Shown here: piece by piece, positions 1-10,800 of the stretch | Position numbering within the stretch: the first letter of the stretch is position 1 | Layout of the letters: each line of letters starts with the position of its first letter | Assembly: GCF_001704415.2 (NCBI RefSeq) | Contig: NC_030826.1 | Coordinates: 55,695,362-55,759,361, forward strand | DNA from: Capra hircus | Taxonomy: Eukaryota > Chordata > Mammalia > Artiodactyla > Bovidae | Reading direction: 5' to 3' | DNA: 64,000 nt | The notes under the pieces: model-generated | What the model was told of the DNA's origin: nothing | What the model saw: the letters and a program-made list of their open reading frames with translations, nothing else | Database searches by the model: none | Made by a program: the position numbers and the translations under genes

Positions 1-76
1 ACTTGGTTCTCCTTGGCCGGAGCCTCTCCAGTCGCCTGAGCCTCTGGAGTGGCCATGGGTGGAGCCTCAGTAGGGG
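1..76 (-). CDS. OTOP3: OTOP3 exon 2, partial, cut by window edge
   Basis: The acceptor is CCCTCCCCAG just before 76. The open frame has two leading bases, then 24 whole codons rich in Ala, Pro and Glu (PTEAPPMATPEAQ), then two bases of a codon cut by the edge. It matches the cytoplasmic N-terminal tail of OTOP3 that precedes the first membrane segment. Confidence 0.65.
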
Positions 77-3000
77 CTGGGGAGGGAGACAGGGTTCTTG
101 TTGGCTGCCGAGCTGTCCTGGGCTCCATTCCACTCTTGCCTCTCATTGCTGTGTGACCTAGGGAAGCCAAGCAACCTCTCTGATCGGGACATTGGAAATC
201 ATAGCAGCTACCCCATCTACCTTACAGGACCAGAGAAGGTTCAAAGAGACCAGGCCTCTGTGTTCCACATAAAGTTAGGGGTTATCTAAAGGGGCTTGAG
301 GACCACTTCTCTCCCACCCCACCCCTGTCCTCCTGCCTCAGTGTTTGATCTTAGGTGGAATAGTGGCGTCCAGCAAGGGAGCCAAGGGCATCTGCACAGT
401 GCTTGGCCACTGGCTGTTTCCAAGGCTGTGACTTTTCACCCTGAAAGGCTGTGCGTGCCCTGTCTTCTGGAAGGAGTTTCACTCCTTAAGTCAGGGAGAG
501 CAAAGTCGGTGTCCTCTCTCATTCTGACTGATCAGTTGGGTCGTGGTTGCCTAGGGTGCTGTGCTGAGAAGGATCCCGCGGCCGAGTGTGCGCTTGGGCT
601 TTCCCATCCTCAGGAAAGAATGCTGTATCTGAAATAATGCTCTGTAATGGGTGCTATATACCCACTCCAGTGTTCTTGCCTGGAGAATCCCAGGGACGGG
701 GGAGCCTGGTGGGCTGCCGTCTATGGGGTCGCACAGAGTCAGACATGACTGAAGCGACTTAGCAGCAGCAGCAGCATGGGTGCTATATGGAGAAGGAAAT
801 GGCAACCCACTCCAGTATTCTTGCCTGGAGAGCCTCATGGATAGAGGAGCCTGAAGGGTCCATGGGGTCACAAAGAGTTGGGCACGACTTACAACTGAAC
901 AACAACAAAATGGTTGTATATAAAATTACTTTGAAAAGCTCTAGAAGACACCCATCGAGTTCATGATAGGAGTTGCTTCTGGGGAAAGGAGGAAAACACG
1001 GACACTGGGAGGAGTGGCTAATGTTCTAGTTTTTTGCTTTTTTTTTTTTTAAACATTACTTTTGTAAAGTTATTATTATTATTTTTTGACTATGCTGTGC
1101 TGCATATGGGATCCTAGTTCCCCAGCCAGGGGTCAAACCTGTGCCGTCTGCAGTGAAAGCACAGAGTCCTAACCACTGGACTGCCAGGGAAGTCCTAAAG
1201 TTTTTATTTTATTTCCTAAAATTAATTTTAAAGCACATTGAAGGTGTAAGGAAAAAAGTTCTGACACTGATTTGCAGTGCCTACCATGAGCACGGGACAT
1301 CCTGGGATCAGCACAAATGCTATGGCCCTTGACTCTCTCTCTTTTTTTTTTTTTTTTTTTTTGGCCTTGCTGTGAGGCTTGTGGGATTTTAGTTCCCCAA
1401 TCAGGGATTGAACCTGTGCTCTCGGCAGTGAAAGCACAGAGTCCTAACCACTGGATGACCAGGGAATTCTCATGCCCTTGACTTTGATAGAACTGAATTC
1501 CATCTGTACCCTTCCTGGAGGCCTCAATGTCTCAGGAGTGCACAGCTCAACGCGGGGAATTCCATCCCTGACTCTTCTCTTTCCCTGAGTGTCTCCTGCT
1601 ACTTCCTCAGCTTCCCCAAGCTTTCACTTGGGCCTGCTCCCTTTGTTGGGCTTCCCAGGTAGCTCAGTGGTAAAGAATCTGCCTGCCAATGTAGGAGATA
1701 CGAGTTCAATCCCTGGGTCGGGAAGATCCCCGGAGAAGGAAATGGCAACCCACTCCTGTATTCTTGCCTGGGAAATCCCATGGACAGAGGAGCCTGGCGG
1801 GCTACAGTCCACGGGGCTGTAAAAGAGTGTGACGTGATGAGGGACTAAAGAGCAACAGCAAACCCCTTAGTCCCCCCTTGCTTGACCCAGATCCTGGGTC
1901 ACCCCCATACCCAGCTCAGGGCCCCTTCCTGAAGTCTAGCACCCTCCCCCCATGGGCCCTTTGGGTTCACGTAGAGCTGCACTGGAGAGCGGGGATGCCC
2001 CACTGGTCGCAGCTGCTGTCCTGGTGAGAAACCTCCTTCCCCGCCCCTCCCATGCCAGGCGCTCTACCTGCTGCTACCCTGCGTTCCTGGTGCTTTGGGC
2101 TCAGGGTCCTAAGCACTCACCATCCCCATTCTCCAGGCTGCCAGAGGCCTGATTTCTAATTCACTGTCTCAGAGAAGCATCGCTATCCCTACATCTCCCA
2201 GAAGGAACCACGTGTCCTCCTCACCTGTCCCCTCGCCCCTGTGTATTCCAGCTCACAGACAGCTCTGAGATTTTCTTGACCTCAACCACTACCCTGGTTC
2301 ATGGCTCCCTCCTAAACTAGTCTCCCTACCCACTGTGTCTCTCCCCTACTGTGATCGCTGCAAAGGCAACCAACTGCTCTCAGTGTAGAGGCCATACTAC
2401 CTAGCGTGGCCTTCACAGCCTTTCAAAATGAAGCCGGGGGCAGTCTCTGGCAGTCCCGTGGCTAAGAGCCCATGCTCGCAACGCAGGGAGCTCGGGTTCG
2501 ATCCCTGGTCAGGGAATTATGAATAGATCCCACATGCTGCAGCTAAGAATCTCAGTGCAGCCAAATAAACTAATATTTTAAATTAAAAAGAAAAGGGAGA
2601 GGGTGGGATGATTTGGGAGAATGGCATTCTAACATGTATACTATCATGTAAGAATTGAATCGCCAGTCTATGTCTGACGCAGGATACAGCATGCTTGGGG
2701 CTGGTGCATGGGGATGACCCGGAGAGATGTTATGGGGGGGGAGTGGGAGGGGGGTTCATGTTTGGGAACGCATGTAAGAATTAAAGATTTTAAAATTTAA
2801 AAAATAAATTAAAAAAAATAAATTAAAAAGAAAAGAAATGAGGCAGCATATGTTTAGCATGGGCTTGGACTGTGCAAAGTGGTCAAGGGAGGGCAGCTGC
2901 TGTTGCTTCCTGGTCTGGCCTTGACTGCCCTCTCCAGCACTATTCTCAGACCCTCCCCCTTGCCCATGGGCTGTGCCATCCTGTTGCCTAGTTCCTAGAA

Positions 3001-5908
3001 TCCTCTGCTTTTGTTCACCTCCCTGTCTTTCCCACACCCCACCCTTTACCCATCATACCCACCCCCTCACCCTTTGGCTAAGCTGCAGGGTGTCCTTCAG
3101 GACTCAGTGGAGTCACACTGGTTCAAGGAATCCTCCCCTGAACCCCCTCATCTAAGGCTGGACTAGGGGGTCCCTCTAGATACCTGCCCTGCACCCACGC
3201 TTGAGGCTGGAGCATCTTTGGTCATACTCTGTTTTAATTAGCTGTGCTCTGCTCTGTCTCTCTCTTTGGACTCTGAGCTTTAGACTCTCCCTCTATGGAA
3301 CCAGCAGAAGACCCTCAGCATATTTGGCTTTCATATGCAGCCTCAGTACTTCCCCGGTGGTCCAGTGGTTAAGAACCTACCTTCTAACGCAGGGGGTGCA
3401 AGGTTGGTTTGTGGTTGGGGAGCTAAGACCCCACAGTGCTAGTAGCTCAGTTATGTCTGACTCTTCGCGATCCCTGGACTATAGCCTGCTAGACTCTGCT
3501 GTCTATGGAATTCTCCAGGCAAGAACTGTAGAGTGGGTCAATTCAATTCAGTCACTCAGTCGTGTCTGACTCTTTGAAACCCCATGGACTGCAGCACACC
3601 AGGCTTCCTTGTCCATCAACAACTAGAGTGGGTAGCCATTCCCTTCTCCAGGGGATATTCCCAACCCAAGGACTGAACTCAGGTCTCCTGCATTGCAGGC
3701 AGATTCTTTACCACCTGAGCCACCAGGGAAGCTCAAGTGTCTACAGGCTGAGCGGCAAATAAGCCCATGAGCTAAACTAGAGAAGCCCCCACACACCATA
3801 ACGAGGAGCCCGCACAGTCAAAATTAAAATAATAAATGAAATGCAGCCGCTTCAGGCCCCCACTCTCCCATGTGCAAGCTGCCCAATATTTATACCTCCT
3901 AAGGTCCTCTTCTGGGGCAAATAGAATAACAAAACTTGGTGCTCTTTTAAAGATTCCACCAGTGATTTCCTATCCTTTTCCCAGTCCTTGTCTTTCCTGC
4001 TCCAGTTCACCCTCCTCCTTGTCCAGCCCCCTTCTCACACCCCAGGCACATGCCCACCACAGGCCCAGCCAGAGGACTCCCCGTTTCTCCTGCCGTCTCC
4101 CCCCGCCATCACTCCTCCAGCCTGCTGTTCCTTTCATCTCTTGTGCTGTCCTCCCCTAATCACTCTTGCCCACTGTCACCATCCAGCTTAAGCACCTCTC
4201 CTGGGAAGACTTCTTCTTTTGCCTAAGCGTCTATCGAGAGTGGGTATGTACTGCTCCGGGTGTGCCTGGTGGGCAGAGACCAGGTCCTGCTTATCTCAGA
4301 CCCTGCCCTACCCCTAAATTTGTTACAGGCAGGACACTGAACCAATGTTTGCTGACTGCCTCTGGCATTTTCTGGGGAACTTTCAGCACCAGAGCCGTGG
4401 ACAGAGACCCGAAGGCATCAGACCCTTGACTTTCCAGAAGATCTTTATCTTTTCCCCTAAGACTTCCCCGCCCAGGTTGAGCAAGCCTGAAGCTCACAGG
4501 GACAACTCCTTGCTCCTTTCCTCCCAAACCTGACTGCCCCATCTCGCCTTCCCAGAATCTGCACCGAGGCTGGAGGACCGCCTAATGCCAGAATCTGGCA
4601 CTAACTACCAGGGTGATCTTGGACAAGCTCCCTAGAATCTCTGTTTCCCTTGTCATTCCGGGCGTTTCTCTTCGGTTTCCTCATCTGCACACATGCACAA
4701 CTATGGAATAGTACCTGCTACACAGTAGATGTTCAATAAAGATTTCTTGAACCGGTAAACGAAGGAATTAATGCATGATACCTACCTGGTGGAGTTCCCT
4801 CAAAAGTAAATGATTTAACACACGCACATACCTATAGAGCCATGCCTGGCACACAGAGTGATCTGAGTGTTAAACTATTTATGCACTTCCTCCCTGTTCT
4901 GTCCAGTCTGAGAGGAGCCCCAAGGGCCAAGGTTATTGGTGAATTTGCGGGGGTGGGGGGGGGCAGTTTTGATTGGACTGCAGACCTAGACAGGACGCTG
5001 GAGGAGGAAGTCCTATCCTCTAGGGGTCCTCGCCTTGACTATCTTCCCCGCCCCCATCCCCAGGGGCCAACCCTGCATCGGCAGCTAGAGGGAGCCCTCA
5101 AAGTGGTGGAGAGGATCCTTCCCCCGGAGAGGGTGCTGGGGTGGGCAAGCTGGGGTCGCGGGAAGTGGGTGAGGGCGCCCAGACTGACAAAGAGAAATCC
5201 ACCACTCTCTGACACGCCCTTCGGCGCGACGCCAGTCCGAAGGAGGGCCCAGACACCAAACTGGTTTGTGGGTCTTGATTAGAGGCAGTGATGAAAGCTG
5301 CGGAGCCGTCGGGGCGCGGCGCCCGGCCAGTTCCGAAGGAGGCTGCTGAGCACCGGCCGGGGAGCTTCGGCATTTCTTTCAGAGCCACTCGAGGGACTGC
5401 GAGGCCTAGGACGGTCGCCACACGTCTGCCTCGGACTGGGCGTCCGGGCAACCTCAGCCGTCCGGACGTTTCTCTTCCTCCCGGCTTCGGCTGTGCGCGC
5501 TCGGACGCGGCTATGGCAAGGCGAGCTCTGTGCGCCCCCAGCCAGGGAAAAGGAGATGGGGCGCGGAGCTGAGGTTGGGGTGGCGATCAGAGAGGGGCTG
5601 AAGTTCAGGTCCCCAGGGGTTGGCTTCCCTCCCGCCCCAGTGCTTGCAGCCCCCGGTCTCTGAACCTCACTTTGGGAGCGCAGTAGGTGTGTGTCGAGGG
5701 TGGGCTCACCTGGAATGCTCCTGCAGGAGTGCGAGGGCGCTCCAGGCCCTAACGGCGCCGCGGGGAAGCCTTACCTGAGGCCTGGGCAGGCATCGCCGCC
5801 GGCTGGCTCCTGTCTGTCCAGATGAGGCCCCCGCGCGGGGACCGAGGCCCCCGACGCCCTGCCCTCGCGGGACTGCGCAGCTGCTGCCTCTCCGGCTCCG
5901 CGGCCCAT
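1..5908 (-). CDS. OTOP3: OTOP3, otopetrin-3 proton channel, 5' part (exon 1 and start of exon 2)
   Basis: Otopetrins are multi-pass plasma-membrane proton channels. On the minus strand exon 1 (5775-5908) starts at an ATG whose translation begins MGRGAGEAAAAQSREGRAS, closely resembling the human OTOP3 N-terminus as I remember it. It ends at a strong AG|GTAAGG donor. Exon 2 begins at 76 after a pyrimidine-rich tract ending in CCCCAG, and one frame reads EAQATGEAPAKENQV, again like human OTOP3. The membrane part lies beyond the left edge. The position immediately 3' of OTOP2 on the same strand fits human synteny. Oddity: exon 1 from this ATG is 134 bases (44 codons plus 2), whereas exon 2 needs a donor leaving one base. 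Either there is a one-base frame break inside exon 1 or translation starts at a downstream ATG (first base 5793). Confidence 0.8.
660..905 (+). mobile_element. Two successive BOV-A type SINE monomers
   Basis: 660-775 is a 5'-truncated monomer ending in a CAG run. It is flanked by 13-base direct repeats atgggtgctatat at 647-659 and 776-788. A second monomer (789-905) follows directly and ends before a third, slightly changed copy of the target (910-922). Confidence 0.85.
1037..1196 (-). mobile_element. CHR-type tRNA-derived SINE
   Basis: Reverse-oriented: a T-run at the left is the poly-A tail, then the usual 'tagttccccagccaggg' and 'aaccactggactgccaggg' blocks of the CHR family. It is inside OTOP3 intron 1. 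Confidence 0.8.
1335..1470 (-). mobile_element. CHR-type SINE with target-site duplication
   Basis: Same family and orientation as the copy 140 bases to the left. It is flanked by imperfect direct repeats of about 13 bases (atggcccttgact at about 1321-1334, atgcccttgact at about 1472-1484). Confidence 0.8.
1648..1860 (+). mobile_element. Bov-tA SINE
   Basis: tRNA-derived head (cttcccaggtagctcagtgg, A and B box remnants) followed by the BovA body and an agcaacagc tail. Confidence 0.9.
2447..2840 (+). mobile_element. CHR SINE followed by probable LINE 3' end
   Basis: 2447-2590 resembles a diverged CHR SINE (tcgatccctggtcaggg). 2595-2840 resembles a repeated ruminant LINE 3' end (gcttggggctggtgca, then an A-rich tail). 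The LINE family name is uncertain. Confidence 0.5.
3347..3837 (+). mobile_element. CHR SINE interrupted by reverse BovA/Bov-tA copies
   Basis: The CHR head (3347-3437) and the CHR tail (about 3738-3837, ending in an AAATTAAAATAAT run) are separated by a reverse BovA fragment (3438-3540) and a reverse Bov-tA (3541-3735). The two outer parts appear to be one older element. Confidence 0.7.
4590..4775 (+). mobile_element. MIR-like ancient SINE
   Basis: Contains 'gatcttggacaagctccct', 'ctcatctgca' and the typical 'cagtagatgttcaataaa' end. Diverged, so boundaries are approximate. Confidence 0.5.
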
Positions 5909-6330
5909 TGATTTTTCTGTTGACTTTGGGGCTCTCATTAATCCTTCATTAATTACCCTGCCGGGGGCTCCCCGGACGGCTCAGCCAATAGCGAGGCGGC
6001 TGGACCGGAGGGCGGGGCCGAAGGCCGTGCAGACACGCGGCGCAGGGGTGGGGTGGGGTGCAATGTCCTTAGGCCAAAGTAGAGGCCTTTCGGGGTTCAG
6101 GCCACACTTTCCTCTGGTGGCCCAGCAGGGAACGAGCCGTCCTCCATAGATCTGGGGTCGCTCCGCCCCCCCACCTCCCCGTACCCCACCTAGCACCAGC
6201 CTTGCCGCACCCTCTCTCCCCCTAAGTCAAACGTGAACTTGGGGCGGAAGAGACCTGGTTCCGACAGGGCAGGGGGCGGGGCAAGGGGCGCCCCCTCTGG
6301 CCCTCCTCAGCTCTCCCTGGAGCCTGGCGT
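5040..6330. promoter_or_regulatory. OTOP3: CpG-rich region around OTOP3 first exon
   Basis: Dense CG dinucleotides from about 5040 to 6330 surround the OTOP3 start codon. An AT-rich patch with repeated TTAAT (about 5936-5957) lies just upstream of the ATG. No clear TATA box is seen for OTOP3, which fits a CpG-island promoter. Confidence 0.55.
5775..5908 (-). CDS. OTOP3: OTOP3 coding exon 1
   Basis: ATG at 5908-5906, donor AG|GTAAGG after 5775. Resemblance to human holds through the first 23 or so codons (to ...ASV) and then fades in this frame. From about 5827 the plus-one frame looks better (DRSQPAAM) and is the one that joins exon 2. A run of five G on the minus strand lies near the switch. 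The exon is in a CpG-rich stretch. Confidence 0.78.
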
Positions 6331-7282
6331 CCTGCCCACCTAGTCCTGCTGGCAGAGTCCTGGCAGGTTTCTCTCCAAAGTCCCCTGTGCGCCCGACCCT
6401 GTTGCTCCCACTCTCCCCTCTAAATGCCCTCTCCTCCCACCCCAGGCCCCATCCCAACCTGTCCCCCTTCTGACTCCGCTAGCTGCTGGCGCCTCCTTTG
6501 CCATCTCTGACTTTCTCAATCTCTCCTTCTCTATCTCCCCCTCCCTCCTTTTTGGGATCAAATCATTTTACTGGGGGGCTTCCAGAGAGGGTCAAAGGGC
6601 TGGGAGAACAATGAGATTGCAAGTCCTCTGCCCCACCCGGGTGTCCCCACTTCACAGTCACCCCCATCTCTATATCTTTTATAGAGTAGAAGCTAGAGGG
6701 CTTTGGAGAGGCGCCTCGGGGACCACAGGGAGGGGCAGGTGGTGGGTGACCGGAGGCCCTGATGGGGTGGGCTGTGCCACCCAACACCTGTTAAGCTAGA
6801 ACTGCCAGGTTATAAACTGGGTTATATCAGCGTGTGTTGTAAATGTGAGACCCTGAAATGTTTTATTTGAGAGAAAACAAATGCTCTGATGCTTGAAAAA
6901 AAAGTTTGAAAATTATTATTCTTAGTAGAAAAGTGCTGGCTTCCTTTTGCTGTGGGACTGTGGGCAAGTCACTATACTTCTGGGCCTCAGGTTTCTGGCA
7001 GTTGGATTAGTCAGTCCTTCCCAACCTTTCACGTGTCATGGAACACATTTAAAAAATGTCTATGTCACTTGAGGATAAAGCTAAGAGGGAGGTGGAAGCC
7101 TGGGGACTCCACCCAGCCGCTCCCAGCCACCCAGGTACTAGTCTGTAACTCAGACTTGGCTTGCCCACAGAGAAGCCTGAGACCTCAACCTCTCCAGGGG
7201 TCCTTGCAGCTTTGACCCCAAGACCCCCCTCCTGCAATCATCTTAGAGGTGAGCGCTGAGACAAGAAGTGGGGAGCCAGGTG
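6331..7282. other. Intergenic stretch between OTOP3 start and OTOP2 end
   Basis: Pyrimidine-rich sequence to about 6560, then unique sequence and a MIR-like piece around 6930-7025 (gtgggactgtgggcaagtca). No exon recognised. Confidence 0.4.
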
Positions 7283-7300
7283 GCGTAGGGCAACATCAGG

Positions 7301-7306
7301 TTTATT
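7301..7306 (-). other. OTOP2: OTOP2 poly-A signal
   Basis: AATAAA on the minus strand, giving a 3' UTR of about 380 bases. Cleavage is expected about 15-25 bases further left. Confidence 0.7.
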
Positions 7307-7662
7307 GGTTTCCAGCTCCAGGCCACAGCACTGGCCAGGTCACCGGGCTGGGGGTGGGGGTGGACCCAGAGCCAAGGACGCTTCCAGGCCTTGTCTGGTC
7401 CTAGAAAGGGGTGCAGCAAGGGGTCCTCCTCCCCCAGCGGCTCCACCCCCAAGCTCATGCTGGGGTGAATGTGCATGTCCTGATGGTGATCTAAAAACTC
7501 ATCCTGGAAAAATAACTCTTGTGAAAATGCCACTCTGGGGCCAGTGCGGGGGCGGGAATGGAGAGTACGTGGCACAGTGACTGCCAGCCTCGGCTTCATT
7601 CCTGGGGGTCTCTGGGTGGGTGCACGAGCCGAGCCCCTCCTCCCGAGGTCCCGAGCAGGGCT

Positions 7663-7833
7663 TCAGGACATCACATAGACCTCCAGCAGGCTGGAGACAG
7701 CATGCATGCGGTAGAAGATGCCGAAAGGCAGGCAGATGTTGACGATGGCTGCCCAGAGGGAGTAGCCGTAGAAGTCCACCTCCACGGTGTTGCTGAAGTG
7801 AGGGCGGGCCCCGAAGGCGGGCATGATCCACAG
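7663..7833 (-). CDS. OTOP2: OTOP2 terminal coding exon
   Basis: Residues 508-563: LWIMPAFGARPHFSNTVEVD, the last membrane segment (IVNICLPFGIFYRMHAVSS) and the C-terminus EVYVMS, then TGA at 7665-7663. Confidence 0.97.
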   Translation of the reverse strand: MWIMPAFGARPHFSNTVEVDFYGYSLWAAIVNICLPFGIFYRMHAVSSLLEVYVMS

Positions 7834-10800
7834 CTGTGGGGAGAGAGGAGGGTCAGGACCTGGCCCGGGCGGGGGGCTGCGTGTCACTCTGTGGGCGGGG
7901 GGCAGGATGGGGGTCCCCACCCTCTGGTTTTGTGGCTATCGAGGGCTGGCTGTTGCCGAGCAGGGGGCTTGCAGCCCCTTGGGCAGAGCCTGGCACTCAC
8001 AAGGGAACTCAGTAAACGTGCCCAACTGAGCTTGCCCACCGCCAGGCTGAGGCTCCACCCTCAGGATGGCCCACTTGTGGGATGGGGAGAGAGGAGAAGA
8101 GGTTTCAGTAGGTGACATGAGAATTTGGAATAAATGGTTAAACCAGCAGCAGCAGCTCTCTCTTGGAGAGAGGCCTGTGGGTGAGGGCGGTCGAAGCAGA
8201 CAGGCCCAGGCCAGGGGGGCCAGGATCCTGCCAGAAGGCTTCCCCACCCCAGCTCTTCATGAGCTCCACCCTCCAGTTTCACTCTCCACTTCCCACCCTC
8301 TTCCCAGGTGTGGGGGGAGGTTGAAGCTGGAATCTGCTTCATCTCTGGCTGTGAACCCAGACGGTTCAGGCATGGGGCGTGAGGCAAAGAGAAAAAACTT
8401 CTGGGCTAGGCTGGACCCTCTCCGATCATATCCGTAGGCACATCACAGCCCAAATCGGAGCCTGCCTCTGTCCTATAAAATGGAGTTGGAGATGACACTC
8501 TAAGAGCTTATCCAGACTCAGATACCTGGAACAAAAGCGGCCTCCCAAGTGACTCTTAACCTGTAGGTTCGGCCTCGGGAGAAAGTGAGGGAGTGGCCAG
8601 GGCTGGAGGAGGTTTCGGTCCTTACTGCTTCTACTGTTACATCAGAGATTGGTGACTGCTGTTTTTTTTTTTTTCTTTTTAATAAGTTATTTGTGCTTAT
8701 GTGCATGCTCAGTCATGTCCGACTCTTTGCGACCCCCAGCGACTGTAGCCCGCCAGGCTCCTCTGTCCATGGGACTTCCCAGGCAAGATACTGGAGTGGG
8801 TTGCCATTTCCTGCTCCGGGGGGTCTTCCCAAACCAGGGATCGAACCTCCTGCATCTCTTGCATCGGTAGGCAGATTCTTCACCACTGCACCACCTGGAA
8901 AGCCCTAGGTTACCAGTAGGAGGGGCAATATTCAAAGTGGGGACTTTGCCAAGAATGCACCTCAGTTTTTCCTGTAGACCCCCACTGAAATGCAACCCCT
9001 CTGGAGATGTGTTCTACATTGGGGTATACCCGTTTTCCCATCTATTTAAAGATGTTTTCTGTATTAGAGGTATTTTTCTGTCAGAGGTTACAGCTAAAAG
9101 GACTATCTTTATATTGAGCAGCACTTCATTGAGGTGTGCCCTCTGTTTGGGATGTATTCACAGGGGAACATGTTTCTCTGTTAGAGATTTCCCTCCCAGG
9201 GGTTCTTTCTACACTGGGGCCTTTCTCTATTGGGTTGGAGCTATACACTCGGAGTATTTTTCTATGAGGATGCACCTTCAGGAAACATGTTCTCCTACAG
9301 GAGGCATATTTATATTGGGTCAAGCCGGACGATATACAGAGGAGTTTTCTTTTAGCTCAGATGATAAAGAAACTGTCTGCAGTGCAGGAGACCGGCGTTC
9401 GATCCCTGCGTTGGGAAGATCCCCCGGAGGAAGGCATGGCAACCCACTCCAGTATTCTTGCCTGGAGAATCCCATGGACAGCCTGGCAGATCACAGGAAT
9501 TGGACATGACTAAGTGACTAACACTTTCTCTTTCTCTTAGAAAGAGGTTGGCACCTCCCTGGTGGTCCAGTGGTTAAGACTCTGCCCTCCAAGGAAGCAG
9601 GTGTGGATTTGATCCCTGGCTGGGGAATGAAGATCCCACGTGCTGAGCCAGCGCAGCCAAAAAAAAAGATTAAATAAATAAAATAAAAAAAAAAAGAAAG
9701 GGGCTCTGTGGACTCGCTGGGGAGGGCACAGCTGCTGGGGGTGCTCCTCTCCCGGCCAGCCCGCCACTGCACTCTGCTGACAGACCACTCACAGGTACAC
9801 TGGTCCCTGCCACTTCCTGTCGCTGCTCCGATTATTCTAAGAAGCAGGCTGGTCACAAGTTCCCAGGAGCAGTCACACCTCCCGTCTGGGAGCGAGGTCC
9901 CCCCCACCCCGCCCCAGCTCCCTCTCACCTCCTCCCAGCCCCATGTCAGCATTCCCTGAGACTCTTCCAGCTCTATCCGCAGCCTCGAGGCCAGAATGCT
10001 GGCATCTCATTCTCTTTGTATGCCCTGAGATGCTATCTGCCCCGGGGCTGCTCCCAACCCTCCCTGAACCTGCTTCTTTCCTTGAGAGGCATAGGATGCT
10101 TCCAAGGGGATGCGGGCAAGATAGAGAAGGCCAGGGGAAGAAACCATAAAAAGAGCATTTTCCCTTGGCTTTCTCCTCCCCGGAGCCCACGCCTGCCCCC
10201 GCCTGGGTACTCACGATGATGTTACAAAGCAGGAGAAACAGGGAAATGTCCTTCAAGCACCGGCGTCTCCAGTGGCTCCTGGGAGCCACGATGACGCTCG
10301 CAGCCTCCTGAGGTCCTGCTGGGCTGGGGCCAACCAGCCTGGGAGTGGGCGGGCAGGCAGGCAAGGTATGGAGGGCATCCAGGTTGGCAAAGGTCAGGCC
10401 ATGGCAGGGGTCCTTGGGGGGCGTGTCATGAGGCTCAGCGCTGGGGGGGCCCCGGTGGAGGCTCTCGATGATGAAGACGTTCTGGAAGGTGTGCTGGGCG
10501 ATCATGAGCAGAGCGTGGGCTAGGTTGAGCCCTGCTAGCAGGTCCCTGGGGGTGCCTGCCACCACGGCTACGATGGAGTAGTAGGAGATGGCATACTGGC
10601 CCAGGGCAGCGCCCATCAGCAGGGCCACGTCCAGGGTGCGCGTGGGGTTCTTGTGCTGGTCCATGGCCCGGCGGTCGAAGCGGTAGATGACCGAGCCACT
10701 CAGACTGACCAAGGTCATGAGCCCCAGACAGACGATGCTGAAGCTGTAGTAGGTGACCAGGGCCTGCTGGGTGCGGCCCCGCTCCCCGCTCACCTGCACC

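Larger units (their letters stand above)
77..5774 (-). other. OTOP3: OTOP3 intron 1
   Basis: 5.7 kb with no other exon that I recognise. It holds two adjacent BOV-A monomers (660-905), minus CHR SINEs (1037-1196, 1335-1470), a Bov-tA (1648-1860), a CHR plus LINE-like 3' end (2447-2840), and a CHR copy split by BovA sequence (3347-3837). A MIR-like stretch lies around 4590-4775. The rest is unique sequence, turning CpG-rich after about 5040. Confidence 0.6.
7834..10214 (-). other. OTOP2: OTOP2 intron 5
   Basis: 2.4 kb containing a reverse Bov-tA (8698-8907), a Bov-tA (9352-9530) and a CHR SINE (9551-9700). Otherwise it is unique sequence. No exon seen. Confidence 0.7.

Noticed and set aside
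551..871. Recurring frames such as SSVHGILQARILEW across the window
   Set aside because: These are translations of Bov-tA/BOV-A2 SINE bodies, not genes.
6280..6305. Possible CTCF motif (ggggcgccccctctggc)
   Set aside because: The spacing between CCCCCT and TGG is one base short of the consensus.
9873..10214. Frame continuing past OTOP2 exon 5
   Set aside because: It runs through the GTGAGT donor into intron 5; the true continuation LWIMPAFGARP is at 7833.
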